Assembly: GCA_964426945.1 (NCBI GenBank)
Contig: CAYRSS010000010.1
Location: 50,897 to 114,896, forward strand
DNA: 64,000 nt
From: CAYRSS01 sp964426945
GTDB taxonomy: Bacteria > Planctomycetota > Phycisphaerae > UBA1845
Reading direction: 5' to 3'
Shown here: piece by piece, positions 35,311 to 43,672 of the stretch
Layout of the letters: every line of letters begins with the position of its first letter
How positions within the stretch are numbered: position 1 is the first letter of the stretch
Position numbers and translations under genes: made by a program
Notes under the pieces: generated by a model
Databases searched by the model: none
The model's input: the letters and a program-made list of their open reading frames with translations, nothing else
Told to the model about the DNA's origin: nothing

Positions 35311-36912
35311 ATGAACCGACCTTCCACCATCGCAGATACGTCAGTCACAGCGCCGGGGCAGGCTGCGGCCGGCGGTGACGAGGGCTCGTGGAAGGCCGTA
35401 GCCCGTAACACCCTGATTAACTGGTCGGGCCACCTGCTGCTGATCGTCAGTGGCTTCGTGCTGCCGCGGATCATCGATTCACGGATCGGTCAGGAGCGGC
35501 TGGGTGTCTGGGACTTCGGCTGGTCGGCCACCGCGTACCTGACCCTGATCAACGCGGGGATCGCCTCCTCCGTGAACCGCTACGTCGCCCGTCACCGCAC
35601 CCGCGGAGATTGGGAAGCGATGAACCGCGTGTGCAGCGCCTGCGCGGCAGTGTTCCTGGCGACTGCGCTGCTGGCCACGCTCGTCACCGTCGGGCTGACC
35701 GTTTGCGCCGGATCGATCCTGCCCGCTTCGTTTGCGGGATACGTGGACGAGGCGCAGTGGCTGATCCTGTTTCTCGGTCTCGCCTCAGCGCTCAATATGT
35801 ACCTGACCGTCTACAACGGCGTGCTCTCGGGCTTCCAGCGATACGACCTGGCGACGTCCATCGAGTGTGGTCTGCACATCACGCTGATGGGGGTTATCGC
35901 GGCGCTGCTGTTCGCGGGGTACGGGCTTCGTGCGATGGCGGTGGGCGTGCTGGTCACGCGCTGCATCGAGGCGGTACTGAAGCACGCGGCCGCGGGGCGG
36001 GCCTGTCCAACGCTCCACATCGCGCCGCGGTTCGTCTCTCGGGCGGGGATCCGCGAAGTCATGACCTTCGGGTCCAAAACGTTTCTCAACCAGGCCGCCC
36101 GCGTCACGCTGTACCAGGGGCACAGCCTGCTCATTGCGGCATTCCTGGGGCCCGCGGCTGTTGCGGTTCATGCGCGGGCGATGGCCCTCGTCATGCACGC
36201 GAACAAGCTGCTGTTCCAGTTCGGGCGAGTGCTGATTCCCACGGCGAGCAGCCTGCAGGCCGCCGACGACACCAAGGCGCTGGCAAAGCTCGTCGTGCAG
36301 GGAACGAGATTCTCCATGCTGATGGCGCTTCCGATGGTCCTTGTTCTGACGCTGCTCGGACGGCCGCTGATGCATGTCTGGATGGGCGAAGGCTATGGCG
36401 ACGTGCCGCTGCTGGGCATCCTCGCCTTGGGTCACCTTGCGCCGCTCTCGCAAACCGGCGCGTTCTACGCCTTGCAGGGCATGGATCGTCACGGCATCCC
36501 GGGCCTGGCTACGCTGGCGGCGACGGTGCTCAGCATCGGCGCTTCCTGGATTGCCCTGTGGGGCATGGACGCCGGGCTGGTCAGCGTCTCGATCAGCATC
36601 GGGGTGTCGCTCACGGTGGTGAACCTCTTTGTAATCCCTGTTGTTATCGCGCGCTGCGCGGGGCTGTCGCTTCGGTCTTACCTGGCCGAAACCGTGCCCG
36701 GCGCGGTCGCCGCCGTGCTTCCGTTCGGGCTGTGGCTGGCGATCTCGCGCTACCTGCTCGGTCTCGGCGACCTGGCCACATTGTTGGTCGGGCTCGGTGG
36801 CGGGGCCGTGTTCCTCGCGCTGGCGTACTGGCGGGCGGTGGTTCCCATGGCGCTCAAGGCGCGGGTGGCCGCCCGGCTGCGGCCCGCAGCGGAGAGGGGG
36901 GTGACCTCGTGA
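35311..36912 (+). CDS. Oligosaccharide flippase (Wzx-like, polysaccharide biosynthesis family)
   Basis: 533 residues with about twelve to fourteen helices. The open frame continues upstream, but ATG 35311 starts the protein just before NTLINWSGHLLLIVSGFVLP. GQERLGVWDFGWSATAYLTL and the following NAGIASSVNRYVARH are the early Wzx/MurJ-type motif, and GILALGHLAPLSQTGAFYALQG lies in the middle. It would flip undecaprenyl-PP-linked EPS repeats across the inner membrane. Its stop shares a GTGA overlap with the GT4 downstream. Substrate specificity is not readable from sequence. Confidence 0.88.
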   Translation: MNRPSTIADTSVTAPGQAAAGGDEGSWKAVARNTLINWSGHLLLIVSGFVLPRIIDSRIGQERLGVWDFGWSATAYLTLINAGIASSVNRYVARHRTRGDWEAMNRVCSACAAVFLATALLATLVTVGLTVCAGSILPASFAGYVDEAQWLILFLGLASALNMYLTVYNGVLSGFQRYDLATSIECGLHITLMGVIAALLFAGYGLRAMAVGVLVTRCIEAVLKHAAAGRACPTLHIAPRFVSRAGIREVMTFGSKTFLNQAARVTLYQGHSLLIAAFLGPAAVAVHARAMALVMHANKLLFQFGRVLIPTASSLQAADDTKALAKLVVQGTRFSMLMALPMVLVLTLLGRPLMHVWMGEGYGDVPLLGILALGHLAPLSQTGAFYALQGMDRHGIPGLATLAATVLSIGASWIALWGMDAGLVSVSISIGVSLTVVNLFVIPVVIARCAGLSLRSYLAETVPGAVAAVLPFGLWLAISRYLLGLGDLATLLVGLGGGAVFLALAYWRAVVPMALKARVAARLRPAAERGVTS

Positions 36913-38123
36913 AGCCTTCGGTGTGCTTCGTGTCGCTCAACAACTACGCCGTGCTGGCCGGCGATGCGTCGGTGGCCCACATCGGCGGGGCGGAGGTGCA
37001 GCAGGCACACATCGCCCGTCGACTCGCCGCGCGCGGCTACCGGGTCAGCTTTGTGACGCTTGATCACGGCCAGCCCGACGGCGCGCTGTACGACGGCATC
37101 CGCGTTTTCAAGGCTTATGCGGCGGATGCCGGCGTGCGCGGAGTGCGGTTCATTCATCCCAGGCTGACCGGTCTGTGGGCGGCGATGCGACGCGCAGAGG
37201 CCGACGTCTATTACCAGCGCGGCATCGACCTGGAGACAGGCCATGTGGCCGCGTGGTGCCGCCGGCACGGGCGCCGGTTCATCTTCGCGGTCGCGCACGA
37301 CTCCAACTGCCGCTACGACTTGCCGACGCGCCGCGGGCTCCACGAACGATGGCTGTGTCGCTATGGCTTGCGCCGGGCGGACGTGGTCATCAGCCAGACT
37401 GACCATCAACGCGAGATGCTCCGCGCGCAGTTCGGGCGCGACTCCGTGCTGATCCGAAGCTGTGCCGCGGATCCGCAGGATGGCCATATGGCGGTGGAGG
37501 CCCCAGCTGCATTTGCTCCCCCGAGACTCCTGTGGGTCGGGCGGTTCAGCCGAGAAAAGCGGCTCGACCTGCTTCTGGAACTGGCGAAGCGCTGCCCTGG
37601 GATCTCGTTTGCAGTCGTGGGTAAGGCGAACGCCGACTCGGCGTACGGCCGGGAGCTGACAGAGCGGGCCGCGGCGCTGCCCAACATCGAGCTGGTCGGC
37701 TACGTGCCGAATCACCGGATGGCGGCGCAGTACGCGTCGGCGTCGGCCCTGATATGCACCAGCTCCGCCGAGGGATTCCCGAACACATTCCTCGAGGCGT
37801 GGAGTCGCCGCCTGCCGGTTATCACCACGGTGGATCCGGACGGGCTCGTGGCCGCGGAGGGGTTGGGGCTGGTGCTCGACGAGACAGGCGGGAGCGTCGG
37901 CCTCGATACGGCCGCCCGATCGCTGCAGCAGTTTGTGAACGATCCGGCCGTACGCGCTCGCTGCGGCGCGGCCGCCCGGGCACGTTTCATGGCGCATCAC
38001 ACAATCGATCGGGCCGCGGACCAGTATGCGGAAGTCATCGAAGGCGCGGCGTCGGCGCGAAGCCGGGCCGGGCGCGTCGCGCGACCACGCACGTCGGCCC
38101 AGCCGGTGGCCGACACGGCCTGA
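36909..38123 (+). CDS. Glycosyltransferase family 4 (EPS)
   Basis: 404 residues from a GTG overlapping the flippase stop (GTGA); the open frame extends far upstream, antisense-free but out of register with any domain. VCFVSLNNYAVLAGDASVAHI then IGGAEVQQAHIARRLAARGY opens the GT-B fold. PRLLWVGRFSREKRLDLLLEL and SSAEGFPNTFLEAWSRRLPVI mark the donor half, with the E-x7-E Glu pair. The last 30 residues are Ala/Arg-rich and variable. It is coupled to the flippase and followed 23 bp later by the second CapK-like gene. Confidence 0.87.
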   Translation: MKPSVCFVSLNNYAVLAGDASVAHIGGAEVQQAHIARRLAARGYRVSFVTLDHGQPDGALYDGIRVFKAYAADAGVRGVRFIHPRLTGLWAAMRRAEADVYYQRGIDLETGHVAAWCRRHGRRFIFAVAHDSNCRYDLPTRRGLHERWLCRYGLRRADVVISQTDHQREMLRAQFGRDSVLIRSCAADPQDGHMAVEAPAAFAPPRLLWVGRFSREKRLDLLLELAKRCPGISFAVVGKANADSAYGRELTERAAALPNIELVGYVPNHRMAAQYASASALICTSSAEGFPNTFLEAWSRRLPVITTVDPDGLVAAEGLGLVLDETGGSVGLDTAARSLQQFVNDPAVRARCGAAARARFMAHHTIDRAADQYAEVIEGAASARSRAGRVARPRTSAQPVADTA

Positions 38124-38146
38124 CCCTGCGGGAGGAGAAACGGGCG

Positions 38147-39511
38147 ATGGGATCAGCGATCCGGCGAGGCGTGTATAACGGCTACTATCGACTCCTCGGG
38201 CGAGGCGCGATTCCGCGCCGTGTCGCCCAGCTGGAGCGATTCCAGTTCATGCCGCGCGAAAGACTTGAGGTCGCGCGCAACGAGCGCCTCTTCGCGCTCG
38301 TGCGCCGCGCCGTGCAGACCGTCCCGTATTACGAGCAGTGGGCCGCGTCGCAAGGATTCCGTCCGACGCTGGACACGATCGAGGAGGACCTTCGCGAGCT
38401 GCCGCTGCTGACCAAGGAGATCATGCGCGCGGAGGGGGAGAACCTGCGCAGCCGTCAGCCCGGTCACGGCGTCTACCGCAATACGTCCGGCGGGTCGACC
38501 GGTGAGCCGGTGTACTTCTTCCAGGATGACGAGTACCGCAACTGGAGCTTCGCCAACAAGATCCTGTACATGTCGTGGTGCGGTTACGAGCCGGGTGACT
38601 GGCACGTGAAGATCTGGGGGGCCCGACGCGACATGTGGTACGGCAACAGCCGGCGGCGCGCCTGGGTCCACCGCAACATCCTCCGCGAGTTGCTGCTCCC
38701 CTGCTGGGAGATGAACATTCGGACGTGGGCCGAGGTCATGAGCAAGCTGCGCGGCCTCGGCACATTTGTAGTGGAGGCGTACGTCGACGCAATGTACGAC
38801 TTCTCGCGCTATGTGCTGGATTCGGGCGTTCGGCCGCCGGTACCGATGGGCATCGTGACGTCAGCCGGCGTGCTCACACCGCTGATGCGCGAAACAATCG
38901 AGCGGGCCTGGGGCTGCATGGTTCTCAACCGCTACGGGTCGCGCGAAGTGGGGGATGGCGCGTGCTCGTGCGGTATGAGCGACGATCTGCACATCGGTGA
39001 GCTCACTCACTACATCGAGGTGCTGGACGAGGCGGGCCGGCCGTGTGCGCCGGGGGTGGAGGGCGACATCGTAGTTACCCTCTTGAGCAACTACACGATG
39101 CCGGTGCTGCGATTCAAGATCGGCGATCGGGCGATCCGCGCGGCGGGTCCGTGCCCGTGCGGGCGGACGACGCAGCGCCTGGCGGCGATCACCGGCCGGT
39201 CGATCGACTACGTGCTGGCCGATGACGGCACGCGTATCAACGGCGTCGCGCTGACCACGCTGCTCTACCGCATCGAGGGGATCCGGCAGTACCAGTTTCA
39301 TCAGGGTCGCACGGGAGAGGTCGAGCTGCGTGTCATTCCCCGCGAGGGACACGACGCCGCCAGGCTGCGCCAGGACCTTGGCCCGGTGCTGGGGCGGATT
39401 CAAGGCCTGCTGGGCCCCGGCCGCCGGTTGAGCCTGGCCATCACCGACACGATCCACGTCACGCCGACGGGCAAGCACCGCTATGTCATCAGCGAACTGA
39501 TCGGGCAGTAG
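38147..39511 (+). CDS. PaaK/CapK-like adenylate-forming enzyme (copy 2)
   Basis: 454 residues from ATG 38147, which follows GGGAGGAG; longer in-frame extensions into the GT4 are ignored. NTSGGSTGEPVYFFQDDEYR is the phosphate loop. RYGSREVGDGACSCGMSDDLH and VLRFKIGDRAIRAAGPCPCGR are core motifs with paired Cys. IHVTPTGKHRYVISEL holds the C-terminal catalytic Lys. As with the copy at 29.4 kb, CapK homologues in capsule loci are thought to activate an acid for attachment to the glycan. The two copies share only general family similarity, so they probably activate different acids. It is the last gene of the plus-strand EPS run. Confidence 0.86.
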   Translation: MGSAIRRGVYNGYYRLLGRGAIPRRVAQLERFQFMPRERLEVARNERLFALVRRAVQTVPYYEQWAASQGFRPTLDTIEEDLRELPLLTKEIMRAEGENLRSRQPGHGVYRNTSGGSTGEPVYFFQDDEYRNWSFANKILYMSWCGYEPGDWHVKIWGARRDMWYGNSRRRAWVHRNILRELLLPCWEMNIRTWAEVMSKLRGLGTFVVEAYVDAMYDFSRYVLDSGVRPPVPMGIVTSAGVLTPLMRETIERAWGCMVLNRYGSREVGDGACSCGMSDDLHIGELTHYIEVLDEAGRPCAPGVEGDIVVTLLSNYTMPVLRFKIGDRAIRAAGPCPCGRTTQRLAAITGRSIDYVLADDGTRINGVALTTLLYRIEGIRQYQFHQGRTGEVELRVIPREGHDAARLRQDLGPVLGRIQGLLGPGRRLSLAITDTIHVTPTGKHRYVISELIGQ

Positions 39512-39528
39512 CGGGCCCGAAGCCCCGC

Positions 39529-41652
39529 CTACGGCCGTTCATAACATCCGCGGTCCACCTGGATGCCCTGCAGTCTCGCGGCGCCATCGAGGTCGAGATC
39601 GGGCAGTTCGAATGGCTGCTCGCCGCTGTTGCGGGCGACCGTGTCGCCGGGGGCGAGGCGGAAGTTGGCCGCGGTGACGTCTGCAAACGTGGGGATCGTT
39701 CCGCGGCCGTGCTCCTCGAACCCCTCTGCGGCGAACATGGCTCCGCTGTCGATCGCCGCCGGATCATAGTAGGTCCCGGGCGCGCCGTTTACGCGACGCA
39801 GGATGGTGTGCGCCGGGTGCGATGGCGCGGCGTACACGTTGTAGTCCAGGTCCAGTTCCCAACCGAACGTGTCGACGACCATCGCCCGCACGGGCGAATC
39901 GGTGCCGGTGTTGACCCCCAGGTGGACGAAGATGTTGTTGCGGGCCGTGATGCTGCCCGTCCAGGTGTTGTAGGGCTTCACCCGCGGGATGATGAAGGTC
40001 TCCTGCGCGCCTTGCGTCGCGACAAAGGTGCAGTTCAGGATCGTGGCGGAAGGCTCGTTGATCACCTCGAGGCAGCTCTCGCCGGCGTCGTAGCCGAGGC
40101 TGTTGGTCAGGGTGAAGCGCGTCTGGGCAATTCCGACTGCCGGGTTCGAACGCGTGTCGGCGATGGACCAGAGCTTGAAGGCGTTGGCGCCGACGCTCCA
40201 CGCCTCGCAGCGGTCGAGCACCACGTGGTCCGCCTTGACGTCGAACCCATCCTCCGACGCGTTCCACGTGCGGCAGTTCTCAAACCGGATGTAGGAAGGC
40301 CACCGGTTCGTGGCGGCGCCCTCGCCGACGAGCGAGTCGTCGATGGTGAACCCGTCCGCGTCGCCGTCGATGCCACGGCCGTCGTCGAGGTTGTAGATAT
40401 CGGTGTCGATGAACGTGATGTTGTGGCAGTCGTCCAGGACAGCCACGCCGGGCCCGGCGACGTCGTGGATCTCGCAATTGCGCAGCGTGATGTGGTGTGC
40501 ACCGTCGCGGATTCGAAACGCCTTGCCCTCTGACGTGAGGGGCAGGCCGCAGTGATGCACGTGGATGTCGATGAACTCGATGTGATGCGGCGGCTGGTAC
40601 TGCCCGGCCTCGGCCGGGTTCAGAAACAGGTTGAACGCCTTCGCGAAGTTCACGATCTCAAGGCCCTGAAACCGCATGTACGCGTTCGACTTGCGGAGTT
40701 CCATGAAGGTCCAGCTCGATCCCGGGCTGGCCCGGTCAATGACGACGTGCTCGTCGTTGTAGTTGCGGATCGTGAGCCAGAAACCGGGCGCGCCGGTGGC
40801 CGTCGGGGCGAGGCGGGCGAAGCCCGTCCCGTCGCCGATGTATGTCCCGCCGCGGAGATAGATCGTGTCGCCCGGCCCGGCCAGTTGCAGCGCTCGATTA
40901 AGCGTGGCCAGTGGCGCCTCGAGCGTGCCCGCCGCACCGTCAAAGCCGTTGGTCGCGACAAACAGCGCCCGCACCGCCGTGAAGTTCTGGCCGGACCGGT
41001 CGGCCGCGGCGATCAGCGGCCGGCTGCTCGGCGAGAACTGGTAGATGGAGGCGGACGTGAGCATGCCCGACCAGCCGGCAGGCACGTCCAGTGAGAACTC
41101 GCCGCTGGCCGCGGTCACGGCGGTGAAGTTGCTGCCGTGGGAGGTGCCGATCCCGTTGAACGCCACACTTACGCCGGCGATCGGCGCGCCCGTCGGACTG
41201 GTGACCATTCCGGAGATGCGATGGGTGGGCGGCGCGAGCGGCACGCAGGACGCCGTCGCTTCGTCGCAGGTGTGCGTCGCGTCGCTGCATGGGGGCGTGC
41301 CGATCTGGCAGACGCCGGTCACGCAGACCTCCACGCCGTTGCAGAACACCCCGTCGGTGCAGTCATTGTCCGCGGTGCAAACGGCGCCGGGTAGCGGATT
41401 GGGGTCCAAAGGACCGCCGTCCGGGGTCGCTTCGCCGTCGTCGCCGGGCTTCAGCGCCGAGGCGGCCTTCCCCTCGAACGGACTCGTGACGGAGCGGCCG
41501 GCGTCCGTGTCTTCAGTTGTGGTTCCCGCCTGCTGCTGCGGGACGTGGTGCGTTCGGTCCGTGCCGCTGGACAGGGCATTGCAGCCTGACAGGGCGATAA
41601 GAACCAGAGCGCCGAGGGCGACCGCCCCCGGGCGAAGCGAATGGCTGAACAT
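39529..41652 (-). CDS. Surface lipoprotein with Cys-rich segment, carboxypeptidase-regulatory-like domain and right-handed beta-helix
   Basis: 707 residues. The signal peptide ends in the lipobox LIALSGC (Cys about 24). A Ser/Thr/Pro linker precedes a Cys-rich segment (about 91-137, CTADNDCTDGVFCNGVEVC and similar) common in secreted proteins of myxobacteria and planctomycetes. A carboxypeptidase-regulatory-like fold (about 143-195, ISGMVTSPTGAPIAGVSVAF) leads into a right-handed parallel beta-helix (about 245-690). That region has repeated N-C-x-I/F coil motifs (HITLRNCEIHDVAGPGVAVL, IRFENCRTW) like PL9/PL6 polysaccharide lyases or mannuronan epimerases. GGGGAGGGGAGC directly before the ATG is a strong ribosome site. 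It is convergent with the EPS locus and may modify or bind the polymer. Confidence 0.82.
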   Translation of the reverse strand: MFSHSLRPGAVALGALVLIALSGCNALSSGTDRTHHVPQQQAGTTTEDTDAGRSVTSPFEGKAASALKPGDDGEATPDGGPLDPNPLPGAVCTADNDCTDGVFCNGVEVCVTGVCQIGTPPCSDATHTCDEATASCVPLAPPTHRISGMVTSPTGAPIAGVSVAFNGIGTSHGSNFTAVTAASGEFSLDVPAGWSGMLTSASIYQFSPSSRPLIAAADRSGQNFTAVRALFVATNGFDGAAGTLEAPLATLNRALQLAGPGDTIYLRGGTYIGDGTGFARLAPTATGAPGFWLTIRNYNDEHVVIDRASPGSSWTFMELRKSNAYMRFQGLEIVNFAKAFNLFLNPAEAGQYQPPHHIEFIDIHVHHCGLPLTSEGKAFRIRDGAHHITLRNCEIHDVAGPGVAVLDDCHNITFIDTDIYNLDDGRGIDGDADGFTIDDSLVGEGAATNRWPSYIRFENCRTWNASEDGFDVKADHVVLDRCEAWSVGANAFKLWSIADTRSNPAVGIAQTRFTLTNSLGYDAGESCLEVINEPSATILNCTFVATQGAQETFIIPRVKPYNTWTGSITARNNIFVHLGVNTGTDSPVRAMVVDTFGWELDLDYNVYAAPSHPAHTILRRVNGAPGTYYDPAAIDSGAMFAAEGFEEHGRGTIPTFADVTAANFRLAPGDTVARNSGEQPFELPDLDLDGAARLQGIQVDRGCYERP

Positions 41653-41999
41653 GCTCCCCTCCCCGCGTGATCGCGCGATGCCGCCGGTTCACGGATACCG
41701 ACGGAAGCATCACCGGGCGGCCACCCCTCTGTCGCCGCACGGATTCGCGAGCACGCTCTGCTGACTACCCTACGATTTGATCCCGTCCTGACACGGCGTT
41801 ATCGGTCAGGCGCGCTGCCGCGCGTGCCGCGGATCATGAGGCGCCGCACGCGAATTGCGGGTCATCATCGGGGGGTTATCGGACGAGGAGTGAAGGTATC
41901 AGGCCAGGGCTGTGGATTCAAGCGGGGCAAACGCGATCTGGCGAAACTGTCGATGGATTCTGCGGGGAAAACTACGCATCGGCATCAGGAGTCCAAGGA
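41653..41999. other. Divergent intergenic region between lipoprotein and epsI/exosortase pair
   Basis: No gene seen. It holds two TTATCGG motifs (41799-41805 and 41876-41882), the reverse form of the CCGATAA motif found in other gaps, and an AT-richer 3' end. AGGAG at 41987-41991 is the ribosome site for the DUF3485 gene. Both flanking genes are surface-related, so a shared regulator is plausible. Confidence 0.4.
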
Positions 42000-42746
42000 A
42001 TGAGTTCATCGGCCGCTGCTGCTTCAATCGCTCCTCGCGCACTGTCGCGAGCCGCGGCCGTCGCCGTGGCTCTGCTGGTCCTGGCGGGGGCGGGTTATCG
42101 CGCGCTGGCCGACCGCCTCGGGCGACTGGATGATGCCGTGACGCTGGCTCCGGGTACGCTCGCGGCGATTCCGCTCGAGATCGACGGTTGGCAGGGGCGT
42201 GACATTGCGCTTGACCCTGCGGTCATCCGCGCGACGGATACCGACGACCACGTCAATCGGGAGTATACGCTGGCGTCTGCGGGCCGCGGGGTGGCGCTGT
42301 ACATCGCGTACGGCATTCGCCTTCGCGACTTGGCCCCGCACCGCCCCGAGGTCTGCTACCCGAGTGCGGGCTGGACGCTCGAGCGGGCGACCCTGGTGGA
42401 AGTTCCGTTCGCCGAAGGGGGTGCGGACACCGCCGTGCCCGTGCAGATCCATTCCTTCCGCCGCACCGGCCTCCAGGCGTCGCGCCTGATTGTGCTGAGC
42501 TACTACATCGTCGGCGGGGAGTACTCGCCCGACGTCTCGCTGCTGCGCTCCACGCAGTGGAAGTCTCGCGGCGATGGACCGGCCTACGCGGCGCAGGTGC
42601 AGATCGCCTGCGCGGCCACCGTAGGCGTCGAGGCCGCCGAGCAGACCGTGCAGGAATTCGCCGCCGTGGCCGCGCCAGTCATCCGGGCGTCGCTCGAGGC
42701 GGCCGTGAACCAGGCCCAGACTGCCCAGACCGTGGAGATGCCATGA
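42000..42746 (+). CDS. EpsI-like DUF3485 protein (exosortase-associated)
   Basis: 248 residues with one N-terminal membrane helix (about 15-36). The DUF3485/EpsI hallmark is present as LAPHRPEVCYPSAGW (His114, Cys119), along with ALYIAYGIRLRD and VLSYYIVGGEYSPDVSLLRS. EpsI proteins accompany exosortases in EPS loci, either as separate genes or fused to the exosortase C-terminus. Their exact function is not established. It ends in an ATGA overlap with the exosortase. EpsI usually follows or is fused behind the exosortase; here it precedes it. AGGAG lies eight bases before the ATG. Confidence 0.9.
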   Translation: MSSSAAAASIAPRALSRAAAVAVALLVLAGAGYRALADRLGRLDDAVTLAPGTLAAIPLEIDGWQGRDIALDPAVIRATDTDDHVNREYTLASAGRGVALYIAYGIRLRDLAPHRPEVCYPSAGWTLERATLVEVPFAEGGADTAVPVQIHSFRRTGLQASRLIVLSYYIVGGEYSPDVSLLRSTQWKSRGDGPAYAAQVQIACAATVGVEAAEQTVQEFAAVAAPVIRASLEAAVNQAQTAQTVEMP

Positions 42747-43672
42747 ACAGGCTCGAACCTGCCCGCCATGAGCGATGGGAGCGTGCGCAAGGCGCCGACG
42801 CGCCGCGGATGAACCTGCGCACGTGGAGCGTCGCCATCGTCGCCCTGGCGGCGGCGACCGTGTGGGCCTACTGGTCAACGATTGTGTCGCTCATCGACGA
42901 GTGGCAGCACAACCAGAACTACAGCGTCGGTCAACTGGTGCTGCCGGCCGCCCTGTACATGCTGTGGAATGACCGGCAGGCCCTCAGCCGCGTTCCGAAG
43001 CGAATCTGCTGGTGGGGGCTGGCCGTCGTCGGCGCGGCGCAACTCGCCCGGGGCTACGGCCTGATGTTCCTCTTCGAATCTGGCGAGCGGTACGCGCTGG
43101 TGCTGACGATGGTGGGGCTGGTCTTGCTGCTGACGGGGTGGAAACTCTGCTGGCGCATGCGGTGGGTGCTGGCGTTTCTCTTCCTGATGGTGCCGCTGCC
43201 GGGGCGCGTGCACAACGCGATCTCGGCGCCGCTGCAGGACCTGGCGACGCAGGGGGCGGTGTTCTCGTTGGAACTGATCGGCGTTTCGGTCGCCCGCGAA
43301 GGGCACATCCTGCTGCTGAACGACTCGGTGCCAGTGGCGGTTGCGGAAGCGTGCAGCGGGCTACGGATGCTGACGGCGTTCGTGGTCGTGGGCTGCGTGC
43401 TGGCGTTCGTCGTGGATCGGCCGAAATGGCAGCAGCGCGTGCTCGTCCTCTCGACGATTCCGGTGGCCATCGTGTGCAACCTGGTCCGGCTTGTGCTGAC
43501 GGCGCAGCTCTACCTGATGACCGACAGCGACTTCGCGGAGAAGTTCTTCCACGACTTCGCAGGCTGGACGATGATGCCGATCGCGATCGGCATGCTCGTG
43601 GCAGAACTGTGGATCATGAACCGGCTGACGCTGCCGCCGCCGGCGGTCCGCGCGGCCGCGGCGGCCGGCTAG
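42743..43672 (+). CDS. Exosortase (archaeosortase/exosortase family transpeptidase)
   Basis: 309 residues with about eight membrane helices. The catalytic set is complete: Cys204 in EACSGLRML, Arg249 in NLVRLV and His270 in HDFAGW, the C/R/H triad of exosortases. It should cleave PEP-CTERM tails at the inner membrane and pass the protein to a glycan or lipid anchor. It overlaps epsI by ATGA and shares its TAG stop with the convergent TIGR03790 gene in a CTAG palindrome. The one visible substrate is at 45.7 kb. XrtA versus another subtype cannot be settled here; the XrtA neighbours PrsK/PrsR are absent. Confidence 0.92.
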   Translation: MNRLEPARHERWERAQGADAPRMNLRTWSVAIVALAAATVWAYWSTIVSLIDEWQHNQNYSVGQLVLPAALYMLWNDRQALSRVPKRICWWGLAVVGAAQLARGYGLMFLFESGERYALVLTMVGLVLLLTGWKLCWRMRWVLAFLFLMVPLPGRVHNAISAPLQDLATQGAVFSLELIGVSVAREGHILLLNDSVPVAVAEACSGLRMLTAFVVVGCVLAFVVDRPKWQQRVLVLSTIPVAIVCNLVRLVLTAQLYLMTDSDFAEKFFHDFAGWTMMPIAIGMLVAELWIMNRLTLPPPAVRAAAAAG

